Shown one piece after another: positions 8,470 through 15,090 of a stretch of DNA of 36,735 bases. How positions within the stretch are numbered: the first letter of the stretch is position 1; the number at the start of each line of letters is the position of its first letter. Below the pieces are notes generated by a model. The model saw only the letters and a program-made list of their open reading frames with translations, had not been told where the DNA came from and made no database searches. Origin of the DNA: an uncultured Ruminococcus sp. (GTDB lineage: Bacteria > Bacillota > Clostridia > Oscillospirales > Ruminococcaceae); contig CAMVRM010000033.1 in the NCBI GenBank assembly GCA_947169885.1, positions 1-36,735 of the forward strand, written 5' to 3'. A program made the translations under genes and the position numbers.

Positions 8470-8958
8470 TTAGAGTTCTGCCGTAAACAGCGCCCACGCT
8501 TTGTTCCTGCGGCAAAAATTCCAGAATGACATACTGTCACGCAGATATTCGAGCGAATATTCGCAGTCATCGTCACATTTATCGGGGTAGTCATCGGCAG
8601 AGATACGTTTGTAGCCGTTGATGAAATCCTTGTCGGAAAGCTTTTCGAGTGCATCGCAGACAAGCTCCACCGTCTCGGGGCTTTTTGCGCATATCAGAAA
8701 ATCCTCATAGCTCAGTATCTCGCCGCCAAGTATCACCTTGTCAAGCGGTCTGTCGCCGTCAAGGTAAAATCCTCCCGTCAGCGCACGGTGTATCGCTTCC
8801 CATGCGCTTTCAAGTTCAAAAGTTCTTTCGGGATATTCTTCAAGATACAGCGGTTCAAGTTCCCCTGTGATAAATCTCTGACGTTCGGTCATATTGAGAC
8901 TGCGGAGGTTTTTAATGGTCTGTTCATCTACCGCAAAATAAACGCCGCTGCCGATCAT
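8470..8958 (-). CDS. DUF1877 (YfbM-like) family protein
   Basis: 162 residues, cytosolic. The central phrase LESAWEAIHRALTG followed by DRPLDKVILGGE matches the DUF1877/YfbM pattern as I know it (W-x-x-I-H-x-x-L-T-G then L-x-x-A/V-I-L-G-G). The function of the family is unknown. GGAGG lies eight bases before the ATG and overlaps the region just after the upstream stop (12-base gap). The gene and its upstream neighbour sit between paaK and the ACT protein, two genes that are otherwise usually adjacent. Confidence 0.75.
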   Translation of the reverse strand: MIGSGVYFAVDEQTIKNLRSLNMTERQRFITGELEPLYLEEYPERTFELESAWEAIHRALTGGFYLDGDRPLDKVILGGEILSYEDFLICAKSPETVELVCDALEKLSDKDFINGYKRISADDYPDKCDDDCEYSLEYLRDSMSFWNFCRRNKAWALFTAEL

Positions 8959-8970
8959 ACTGTGTCCTCC

Positions 8971-9414
8971 TTACATGAGATCTTCGGGATCAAAGTTCTC
9001 TGCCATGTCGTCCTCGTGGTAGGGAACGCCGTTTTTTACACCCATTTTGATATGCACGGGAATATCGGCATAATCGCCCTCCCAGTCATAATCGGCAGGC
9101 TTTGCCGCTAAAAGCAGTTGAGCAAGTTCCTTAGCCGCCGCATTTGCTTCTATGCTGTGGCAGTCGCCGCCGATAGCAGGACCGCTCGGACCTTGATATA
9201 TTTCCAGATAAACAGGCTCGCATCCCTCTCTTTCGGCAGAAACGACCATGCTGAAAATATCCTCATAATCATCTGTGAATTGATCGGGCTGTCCGAAAAG
9301 CGCTATCGCCTGACCCGGGAACAGCACTGCCGCCTGCTGAGAAGAATTGCCGACATTCTGAATATTTGAGCCGCCCTGATATTTGCTCCTGTCAGCTCTT
9401 CTGAATGTGAACAT
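8971..9414 (-). CDS. Small cytosolic protein of unknown function
   Basis: About 147 residues starting MFTFRRADR. A longer in-frame start at 9507 would run back into paaK; the ATG at 9414 has GGGAG nine bases upstream, 19 bases after the paaK stop, and is chosen. A Q/G/S-rich stretch near residue 20 is followed by an alpha/beta pattern with phrases EPVYLEIYQGPSGP and an acidic end. No domain recognised. Position in the operon between paaK and the DUF1877 gene, with both boundaries tight, shows cotranscription; a link to aromatic metabolism is not implied by the sequence. Confidence 0.65.
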   Translation of the reverse strand: MFTFRRADRSKYQGGSNIQNVGNSSQQAAVLFPGQAIALFGQPDQFTDDYEDIFSMVVSAEREGCEPVYLEIYQGPSGPAIGGDCHSIEANAAAKELAQLLLAAKPADYDWEGDYADIPVHIKMGVKNGVPYHEDDMAENFDPEDLM

Positions 9415-9433
9415 AATGCAATGCTCCCTTCGC

Positions 9434-10750
9434 TTATACCAGCTTTCTCTTGTCGATAACACGCACAGCCTTGCCCTCGGAACGTGGGATAGACTTAGGT
9501 TCAACAAGCTTTATCTTCGCACGGATACCTAGAACGCTCTTGATGTCATTGGAGATCTTCTTCTGGAGTTCCTCAAACGTCTTGATCGTATCGGAGAACA
9601 TATCATCGCTTATCTCCACAAGTATCTCGAATGTGTCGGTAGTACCCACACGGTCAACAACAATTTGATAGTTAGGCGTTGCGTTGGACATTTTAAGCAG
9701 AACGCTCTCTATCTGTGACGGGAACACGTTCACGCCCTTGATGATGAGCATATCATCGCTTCTGCCCATAGGCTTAGCCATGCGGACAAGTGTTCTTCCG
9801 CAGGAGCATTTCTCACGGGAGAGCACGCATATGTCACGGGTGCGGTAGCGTATCATGGGGAAAGCTTCCTTGTCGATAGCGGTGAACACAAGTTCGCCCT
9901 TTGTGCCGTCAGGGAGTACTTCGCCTGTTTCGGGGTTGATTATCTCTGGGATGAAGTGGTCTTCGTTGACGTGCATACCCTTTTGCTCACAGCACTCGAA
10001 TGCCACACCGGGACCGCTCAGCTCCGTCAGACCGTAGATGTCATAAGCCTTGATGCCGAGCGACTTCTCGATCTCCTGACGCATTTCCTCAGTCCACGGC
10101 TCTGCGCCGAAGATGCCTGCTTTAAGCTTTATGTCATCGGGAGTAAGACCCATTTCCGCAAGAGTCTCGCCCACATAAGCCGCATAAGAGGGAGTGCAGC
10201 AAAGGATAGTTGCGCCCAAGTCCTGCATGAACTGTATCTGACGTTCGGTGTTGCCCGAGGACATAGGCAGAGTGAGACAGCCGACTTTATGCGAACCGCC
10301 GTGCAGACCTGCGCCGCCCGTGAACAGTCCGTAGCCGTAAGCCACCTGACATACATCATCTTCGTTTCCGCCTGCCGCCGTGATAGCTCTTGCAACGCAG
10401 TCTTCCCACATATCAACGTCAGCCTGAGTGTAGAACGCTACTACACGCTTGCCTGTCGTGCCGCTTGTGGACTGTATGCGCACGCACTCAGAGAGCGGCT
10501 TGCCCAGCAGTCCGTAAGGATAAGCTTCACGCAGGTCGGCTTTCGAGAGAAAAGGCAGTTTGCAGAGATCGTCCACCGTCTTTATGTCATCGGGTGTGAC
10601 GCCTGCTTCTTCCATTTTCTTCCTGTAATAGGGAACGTTATCCCAGACGTGCCTGACCTGCTTGACGAGCTTTTCACCTTGCAGTTTCTTCATTTCCTCA
10701 CGGGACATACATTCGTGTGCTTCGTCCCAGTACTTCCTGACTTCTTCCAT
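9434..10750 (-). CDS. paaK: Phenylacetate-CoA ligase family, arylacetate-CoA ligase
   Basis: 438 residues, the usual size of PaaK. The AMP-binding P-loop STSGTTGK is at residues 94-101, the adenylate-binding motif YGLTELSG lies near the middle, and the C-terminal lid follows the MGRSDDMLIIKG hinge. A C-x-C-G patch (CSCGRT) lies before the hinge, as in PaaK of Clostridia. The family converts phenylacetate or other arylacetates plus CoA and ATP into the CoA thioester, AMP and PPi. Adjacent iorA/iorB fit a cycle between arylpyruvate, arylacetyl-CoA and free arylacetate. AGGAGG precedes the ATG. The 143 bases to iorB are filled by a heptad/palindrome repeat, with no clear promoter. Confidence 0.9.
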   Translation of the reverse strand: MEEVRKYWDEAHECMSREEMKKLQGEKLVKQVRHVWDNVPYYRKKMEEAGVTPDDIKTVDDLCKLPFLSKADLREAYPYGLLGKPLSECVRIQSTSGTTGKRVVAFYTQADVDMWEDCVARAITAAGGNEDDVCQVAYGYGLFTGGAGLHGGSHKVGCLTLPMSSGNTERQIQFMQDLGATILCCTPSYAAYVGETLAEMGLTPDDIKLKAGIFGAEPWTEEMRQEIEKSLGIKAYDIYGLTELSGPGVAFECCEQKGMHVNEDHFIPEIINPETGEVLPDGTKGELVFTAIDKEAFPMIRYRTRDICVLSREKCSCGRTLVRMAKPMGRSDDMLIIKGVNVFPSQIESVLLKMSNATPNYQIVVDRVGTTDTFEILVEISDDMFSDTIKTFEELQKKISNDIKSVLGIRAKIKLVEPKSIPRSEGKAVRVIDKRKLV

Positions 10751-10769
10751 TGAGTATCCTCCTGATCTG

Positions 10770-10889
10770 TTTTTAAATAAGAAATTAGAAATCAGAGATA
10801 AGAAATAAGGAATTGTAAGCGCTCAAAAAGCAGCTCCGTCCGCAAAGCGGACACCTTATTTCTTATTTCTTAATTCTTATTTCTTATTT
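10770..10889. repeat. Heptad-armed palindromic repeat R1 (between iorB and paaK)
   Basis: Left arm carries AAATAAG/AGATAAG-like heptads and the right arm their complement (CTTATTT). The centre contains GTCCGC-AAA-GCGGAC and an AGCGCTCAAAAAGC stretch. In reverse orientation the centre matches repeat R3, including the TTTTTGAGCG stretch, which shows it is one family in opposite orientations. Confidence 0.8.
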
Positions 10890-10893
10890 AAGT

Positions 10894-11466
10894 TTACGCT
10901 TCTCTGCCGAGAGCGAATGCCTTTTTGTTGAGGTCGAGGAACTTTGCGGGGACACACTGTTCAAGAGCCGTCTGCCAAACGCTTTCCTCAAAGGGAAGCT
11001 TTTTGGAGACAACGCCCATGAGAACAACGTTTGCCGCCTTTGCAGTTCCTGCCTGTTCCGCAAGTGCAAGAGCATCGACAGATGTAACTTCAACGCCCAT
11101 TGCTTCTATCTTTTCGATGATGTTTTCGGGATAGACAGCTTTGCCCGTGATGACAGGCATGGGGTCGAGTTTCTGAACGCTGGTTATCAGCTTTCCGCCC
11201 TTTTTGAGATAGGGCAGCCAGCGTGCGCTCTCTAACTGTTCAAAGCTGATTATAACGTCAGCCTCACCCAGCTCTACAACGGGAGAATATACCTTCTCGC
11301 CGTATTTAACATAGGTAACGACTGAACCGCCTCGCTGACTCATGCCGTGTACCTCGCTGACCTTAACGTCATGACCCTCGGCAAGAAACACACTGCCGAG
11401 TATGCGTGAAGCGAGCAGAGTGCCCTGTCCGCCTACGCCGACTATCATAATTGATCTCGTTTCCAT
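10894..11466 (-). CDS. iorB: Indolepyruvate ferredoxin oxidoreductase, beta subunit
   Basis: 190 residues, matching IorB length. The N-terminal pyruvate ferredoxin oxidoreductase gamma-type fold shows GVGGQGTLLASR (residues 10-21) and HGMSQRGGSV (residues 40-49), both hallmarks of the family. With IorA it oxidatively decarboxylates arylpyruvates to arylacetyl-CoA using ferredoxin, and can run in the carboxylating direction when reduced ferredoxin is abundant. The AAGGAG ribosome site is formed by the last codons of the upstream small membrane protein, so the two are coupled. Unusually, iorA and iorB are separated by three genes, one of them a transposase. Confidence 0.92.
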   Translation of the reverse strand: METRSIMIVGVGGQGTLLASRILGSVFLAEGHDVKVSEVHGMSQRGGSVVTYVKYGEKVYSPVVELGEADVIISFEQLESARWLPYLKKGGKLITSVQKLDPMPVITGKAVYPENIIEKIEAMGVEVTSVDALALAEQAGTAKAANVVLMGVVSKKLPFEESVWQTALEQCVPAKFLDLNKKAFALGREA

Positions 11467-11472
11467 TTATAA

Positions 11473-11646
11473 TTACTCCTTGTTATTTTCGTTATCCTGT
11501 TTCGCTTTAAGTTCTGCCTTTTCCTCATCGGTCATATAGAGGTCGGGACGAACTCTGCGCAGTACGAATCCCACCGCCGCCACAATGAGCGCTATCGCCA
11601 CAAACGGCACGCCCATGACTACGGCGGCTTGAAGCAGGTCATTCAT
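11473..11646 (-). CDS. Small single-span membrane protein in the ior operon
   Basis: 57 residues: MNDLLQ, a single hydrophobic segment (about residues 6-28), RRVR, then a hydrophilic lysine/glutamate-rich tail, giving an N-out/C-in topology by the positive-inside rule. The ATG at 11646 has GGAGAG seven bases upstream and overlaps the upstream zinc-ribbon gene by eight bases. An ATG at 11667 lies in frame but has no ribosome site. Function unknown. The strict packing between the zinc-ribbon gene and iorB suggests these three formed one block before the transposase entered upstream. Confidence 0.7.
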   Translation of the reverse strand: MNDLLQAAVVMGVPFVAIALIVAAVGFVLRRVRPDLYMTDEEKAELKAKQDNENNKE

Positions 11647-11851
11647 GTTTTTCTCTCCGTTTTTCATTCAGCAGGAAAAATTCAAGTTTTCTGCACTTCG
11701 GGCAGACAAGTATCATAACAGGCAGCGCACCGGCAATGATATTGTCCCAGACATGATTGTGAAATAACCAGTTAGCCTGCCCCAGCTGTATTCTCTGATT
11801 TAAAAGATGCTTCATCGGTGTGCTGCATCTAAGGCAGTTTATTTTTTGCAT
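11639..11851 (-). CDS. Small zinc-ribbon protein
   Basis: 70 residues starting MQKINCLRC. Two C-x-x-C knuckles, C6-L-R-C9 near the start and the CPKC near residue 50, frame a central hydrophobic loop; this is the arrangement of a four-cysteine zinc ribbon. The start at 11851 has AAGGAG eight bases upstream; the longer frame back to 11905 enters the REP-like repeat and is rejected. Located upstream of and overlapping the small membrane protein, in the ior operon. Similar nucleic-acid-binding-type zinc ribbons of Clostridia are uncharacterised. Confidence 0.7.
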   Translation of the reverse strand: MQKINCLRCSTPMKHLLNQRIQLGQANWLFHNHVWDNIIAGALPVMILVCPKCRKLEFFLLNEKRREKHE

Positions 11852-11895
11852 TTTGGCTGCTCCTTTTGGGTGGGGTATCCGTGTGAGAGGCGCAC

Positions 11896-11918
11896 GGACG
11901 CGCAATGCGCGCCCCTAC
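11896..11918. repeat. REP-like palindrome upstream of the zinc-ribbon gene
   Basis: A 23-base element whose minus strand reads GTAGGGGCGC then a short hairpin and GTCC. It is nearly identical to a segment inside the RAYT gene (12144-12166); the only two differences are at paired stem positions (G-C versus A-T). Confidence 0.75.
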
Positions 11919-11995
11919 ATTATTTTAGCCGAGCGGCTTTTGAATGTTGTGCATCATATACACAAGCTCTATTTTGAAAAATATTTTTTACGGTA

Positions 11996-12493
11996 TTAAT
12001 ATGGATTATTGCGGATATATTTTTTGCAGGCTTGATACTCTTGTTCGTTTCTTATTATCTTGTCATAGAATAATTTTTGCCATATAGAATAACCGAGTTC
12101 TTTGGTTACTGCACCTTTGAACTGGTTTATCAGATTTGACAGTGTAGGGGCGCACATTGTGCGTCCGTTTTCGTCGATGCCGTTTTGAAATCTCAGCAGC
12201 AGATGCAGATGATCAGGCATGATCGAATATGTGTCGACCTTTACAGCCGAATAGTATTTTTCAATATTCATAACTGCTTCATTGACTGCTGCACCTGTTT
12301 CCGAATAAAATACAGGCGTATCTTCTGACGTGAAGCAATTAAACACACATGACCTTTTATCCCACAAAATACGGTGCTTGTCTTTGACGCATATCGTTAC
12401 AAAATATATACCGTTTGCCGAATAATCACGGTTGTCAAGCCTTATATCCTTGCGCCTTATCCATTCTCCGTTTGGGTGTTTATGCCGCTCCAC
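11996..12493 (-). CDS. REP-associated tyrosine transposase (RAYT, Y1/IS200-like)
   Basis: 165 residues. The HUH motif is D94-H-L-H97 in the phrase IMPDHLHLLL; the conserved block SIWQKLFYDKIIR with its tyrosine follows at about 136-148, and YIRNNP closes the protein, all typical of RAYTs. These single-strand endonucleases act on REP/BIME palindromes. The GTG start at 12493 immediately follows the iorA stop (12495-12497) with no convincing ribosome site, so translation probably depends on coupling to iorA. It carries within its own coding sequence a REP-like palindrome (12144-12166) encoding G110-R-T-M-C-A-P-T117. A matching REP lies 78 bases past its stop codon. It splits the iorA-iorB operon without blocking the frame of any neighbour. 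Confidence 0.88.
   Translation of the reverse strand: MERHKHPNGEWIRRKDIRLDNRDYSANGIYFVTICVKDKHRILWDKRSCVFNCFTSEDTPVFYSETGAAVNEAVMNIEKYYSAVKVDTYSIMPDHLHLLLRFQNGIDENGRTMCAPTLSNLINQFKGAVTKELGYSIWQKLFYDKIIRNEQEYQACKKYIRNNPY
12144..12166. repeat. REP-like palindrome embedded in the RAYT coding sequence
   Basis: GTAGGGGCGCACATTGTGCG followed by TCC. The stem CGCAC/GTGCG matches the external copy (CGCGC/GCGCG) with one compensatory pair change. Confidence 0.75.
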
Positions 12494-12494
12494 A

Positions 12495-14249
12495 TTATTT
12501 AACTATCGCATTCACCTTGCAAAGTTCGGTGCAGATGCCGCACCCTGCGCACTGGGTATGGTCGATAACGCTGACCTTTGTTTTCTTAGCCGAACCCTCG
12601 GGACGGTCTTTCATGGAAATAGCAGGACAGCCTACTTTCAGGCACTGCTTGCAGCCTACGCACTTGTCATTGTCAACGTGCAGAGGGGGATTGTGCTTGA
12701 CATATTTCAGCAGAGCGCAGGGACGGCGTGAGATGATAACAGACGGCTCATCCTTTGCAAGTTCCTCCTCGATGACTTTCTTCGTTTCAGCCATATGGTA
12801 GGGGTCAACGACACGCACGCTCTTTATGCCGATAGCGTGGCAGAGTTCTTCAAGGTTTACAGCCGCAGCAGGGTCGCCTTTAAGGTTCTTGCCCGTGGTG
12901 GGGTTCTGCTGATGACCTGTCATGCCTGTTATGGAGTTGTCGAGTATTATCGTTGTGGAATTTGAAGCGTTGTAAGCCACGTTCACAAGTCCTGTCATAC
13001 CGCTGTGCATGAAAGTCGAGTCGCCGATAACTGCAACGCTCTTTCTCTCAGCCTCAGCGCCCAGAGCCTTGTTGTAGCCGTGTAAAGCACTGATAGACGC
13101 ACCCATGCAGATAGTAGTGTCCATGGCATTGAGCGGTGCTGCCGAACCCAAAGTGTAGCAGCCGATGTCGCCCGAAACGTAAACACCCAGCTGTGACAGG
13201 CAGTAGAACAGACCTCTGTGGGGACATCCTGCACACATAACGGGGGGACGAACGGGAACTTCCTCTCCGAAAGTCATGACTTCGGCAGTCTCGCCCAGAA
13301 CAGCCTTGCGGACGATCGACTGTGAGATCTCGCCGATGCCGCTGAAAACTTCTCTGCCGATAACTTCGATGCCGTTCTTCTTGCAGTGAGTTTCGATTAT
13401 ATCGTCAAGTTCCTCGATAACGTATACCTTGCCGCACTTTGCCGCAAAATCACGGATAATGTTCACAGGCAGGGGGTTCACCATACCGAGTTTCAGATAG
13501 CTTGCCTTGTCGCCCAGTGCTTCCTTAGCGTAAACATAGCAGTCTCCTGCTGCGATAACGCCTATTGAAGTGTCGTTGTATTCAACACGGTTGAGAGGGC
13601 TTGTCTCGGCGTATTCGGCAGCGTCACGGAGCTTCTGCTCAACAACGGGGTGACGGCGCTTTGCGTTGCCGGGGACCATTACGAACTTTGAGGGGTTCTT
13701 TTCGTAGGGCTTTGCTTCGGGAACAACTCTGTCGAGCAGTTCAACGGAGGACTGTGAGTGAGCGATACGGGTAGTCATGCGCACGATAACGGGGCAGTCG
13801 AACTTTTCGCTCAGTTCAAAAGCAGTTTTTGTGAAGTCCTTGCATTCCTGAGAATCGGAAGGCTCGACCATGAGGACTTTTGAAGCGATAGCGTGGTGAC
13901 GTGAGTCCTGCTCGTTCTGAGAGGAGTGCATACCGGGGTCATCGGCAACGCATACGACCATACCGGCGTTCACGCCTGTGTAGCCTGCGGTGTAGAGGGG
14001 GTCGGCAGCAACGTTCAGACCAACGTGCTTCATTCCGCAGAAGCTGCGCTTGCCTGCGATAGAAGCGCCCAGAGCGGCTTCCATAGCGACCTTTTCGTTA
14101 GGAGCCCATTCAGCGTACATCTCATCGTATTTTGCGGCGAACTCAGTTACCTCAGTGGAGGGAGTTCCGGGGTAGGAGGAAACGAATCCGCAGCCTGCTT
14201 CGTACAGACCACGAGCGAACGCTTCGTTTCCGAGCATAAGTTTTTTCAT
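12495..14249 (-). CDS. iorA: Indolepyruvate ferredoxin oxidoreductase, alpha subunit
   Basis: 584 residues, typical IorA length. Pyrimidine-type domain at the N-terminus (GFVSSYPGTPSTE). The thiamine-pyrophosphate motif starts at G409-D410 and ends at N427, preceded by GDIGCYTLG at about 360-368. A C-terminal two-cluster ferredoxin domain has C530/C533/C536/C541 and C567/C570/C573/C577. It decarboxylates indolepyruvate or phenylpyruvate, passing electrons to ferredoxin. In rumen cellulolytic bacteria the reverse (reductive carboxylation of phenylacetate) is a known way to make phenylalanine; direction here is not decided by sequence. First gene of the long operon, with promoter at 14283-14311 and GAAAGGA before the ATG. 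Confidence 0.95.
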   Translation of the reverse strand: MKKLMLGNEAFARGLYEAGCGFVSSYPGTPSTEVTEFAAKYDEMYAEWAPNEKVAMEAALGASIAGKRSFCGMKHVGLNVAADPLYTAGYTGVNAGMVVCVADDPGMHSSQNEQDSRHHAIASKVLMVEPSDSQECKDFTKTAFELSEKFDCPVIVRMTTRIAHSQSSVELLDRVVPEAKPYEKNPSKFVMVPGNAKRRHPVVEQKLRDAAEYAETSPLNRVEYNDTSIGVIAAGDCYVYAKEALGDKASYLKLGMVNPLPVNIIRDFAAKCGKVYVIEELDDIIETHCKKNGIEVIGREVFSGIGEISQSIVRKAVLGETAEVMTFGEEVPVRPPVMCAGCPHRGLFYCLSQLGVYVSGDIGCYTLGSAAPLNAMDTTICMGASISALHGYNKALGAEAERKSVAVIGDSTFMHSGMTGLVNVAYNASNSTTIILDNSITGMTGHQQNPTTGKNLKGDPAAAVNLEELCHAIGIKSVRVVDPYHMAETKKVIEEELAKDEPSVIISRRPCALLKYVKHNPPLHVDNDKCVGCKQCLKVGCPAISMKDRPEGSAKKTKVSVIDHTQCAGCGICTELCKVNAIVK

Positions 14250-14282
14250 CGAAAAACCGTCCTTTCAAGTCTTAATATTTCT

Positions 14283-14311
14283 ATTATATCACAACGCCTT
14301 AAAAAAAGCAA
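14283..14311 (-). promoter_or_regulatory. Promoter of the ior operon
   Basis: On the minus strand TTGCTT (14311-14306), 17 bases, TATAAT (14288-14283) with an extended TGA. The start of iorA lies about 30 bases beyond. Confidence 0.8.
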
Positions 14312-14372
14312 TATTTTTTCTGCGTGTTTTTGAAAATATTTTGGTGCTTTAAATTGGCAAGAGAGCAAATAC

Positions 14373-14425
14373 AGATAAAAGATAAGAGATAAGAGATATT
14401 TGTTTGTGACATCTTTTCAGGTGGT
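14373..14425 (+). repeat. Solo heptad arm in the iorA/TM1266 divergent spacer
   Basis: Four AGATAAG-type heptads followed by ATATTTGTTTGTGACATCTT. The same layout (GATAAGAGATATTxGTTTGT) forms the leader of the four-helix-bundle gene at 26536-26609, but here no gene follows. Another short AAGAAATAAG stretch is at about 14470. Confidence 0.6.
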
Positions 14426-14490
14426 AATTTTTTTTCTGATAATAATTATTTATGTATATCAGTTATTCATAAGAAATAAGAAAAAAACAG

Positions 14491-14519
14491 TTGACTTCCA
14501 TATACAAATGTGGTATACT
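14491..14519 (+). promoter_or_regulatory. Promoter of the TM1266-like regulator
   Basis: TTGACT (14491-14496), 17 bases, TATACT (14514-14519) with an extended TGG. The ATG at 14558 has AAAGGAG upstream. Together with the iorA promoter this makes the 14250-14557 spacer a divergent promoter region. Confidence 0.85.
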
Positions 14520-14557
14520 ATATAAAAGTAATAACAGCAAAGGAGCGTATCTGCAAA

Positions 14558-14806
14558 ATGGAAACACGCATAGCCGTTATTGCGATAATCGTCAGAGACC
14601 CCGAGTCGGCAGCAGGCATAAACGCACTGCTCCATGAGTACGATACCTTTGTTATCGGGCGAATGGGTGTGCCTTACCGCTCAAAAGGGGTCAGCATAAT
14701 AAGCATTGCGATAGACGCACCGCAGGATAAGATCAACACCCTCACGGGAAAGATCGGCAGACTTCACGGAGTCAGCGCCAAGACCGTCTACGCACCAAAC
14801 GATTAA
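14558..14806 (+). CDS. TM1266-family putative regulator of iron-only hydrogenase systems
   Basis: 82 residues, a single ACT/NikR-C-like ferredoxin fold. Matching patterns as I know the family: METRIAVIAIIV at the start, then LLHEYDTFVIGRMGVPY, SIISIAIDAP and LTGKIGRLHGVSAKTVY. The family is named for its recurrent neighbourhood with hydE/hydF/hydG; a ligand and a DNA-binding partner are not established. Here it is the gate gene of the cluster, followed at 285 bases by hydE. It probably senses a small ligand or metal and acts as a multimer (family knowledge and inference). A longer frame from 14510 overlaps the -10 box and is rejected. Confidence 0.9.
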   Translation: METRIAVIAIIVRDPESAAGINALLHEYDTFVIGRMGVPYRSKGVSIISIAIDAPQDKINTLTGKIGRLHGVSAKTVYAPND

Positions 14807-14935
14807 AAATAAGAAATATGAAAGAAGAAATAAGGTGTCCGCCGGAACGGACGGCTCTTAATGGTTTATTATATTTCTGATTATCAGATCACCGCCGCAG
14901 GCGATACATTTTTTCTTATTTCTTATTTAGAAGAA
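14807..14935. repeat. Heptad-armed palindromic repeat R2
   Basis: Starts directly after the stop codon of the TM1266-like gene with AAATAAGAAATATG. It carries GGTGTCCG-loop-CGGACGG and CGCC-GCA-GGCGATAC modules and ends in TTTCTTATTTCTTATTT. Confidence 0.75.
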
Positions 14936-15011
14936 TTGCCTCCTGATGTTGAAGCCGCAGAAAGCGCCTGAGACAGAAGTTTGACAGCACCTTACCATAA
15001 TGAGATTTTAC

Positions 15012-15054
15012 GGGACAGGTCTATCTGCTTGCAGGAGGGACTGTCCCCTTTTTT
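15012..15054 (+). terminator. Terminator-like hairpin overlapping the hydE promoter region
   Basis: GGGACAG (15012-15018) pairs with CTGTCCC (15041-15047), with an internal CTGC-TT-GCAG stem, followed by CTTTTTT. It can end transcription from the TM1266-like gene, or attenuate read-through into hydE. Confidence 0.65.
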
Positions 15055-15055
15055 A

Positions 15056-15064
15056 TGCTATAAT
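15056..15064 (+). promoter_or_regulatory. Extended -10 promoter of hydE and triplet A
   Basis: TGCTATAAT (extended -10, TATAAT at 15059-15064) lies directly after the T-run of the terminator-like hairpin. No good -35 box is visible; the hairpin occupies that space. Short leader of about 20 bases to the ATG at 15091. Confidence 0.6.
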
Positions 15065-15090
15065 AATGATGATCTCGCATGAGGTGTTTT

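Noticed and set aside
10770-10889. Strong intrinsic terminator between iorB and paaK
   Set aside because: The 6-bp GTCCGC/GCGGAC stem is followed by ACCTTATTT rather than a T-run; it looks like part of the repeat family and read-through is likely.
11896-12493. Complete IS200/IS605 insertion sequence with tnpB
   Set aside because: Only a RAYT-type single gene with REP palindromes is present; no tnpB and no classical element ends.
14981-15009. Second hydE promoter with TTGACA at 14981
   Set aside because: The base string at the matching -10 position is GATTTT, a poor fit, and the terminator-like hairpin would lie downstream of it.
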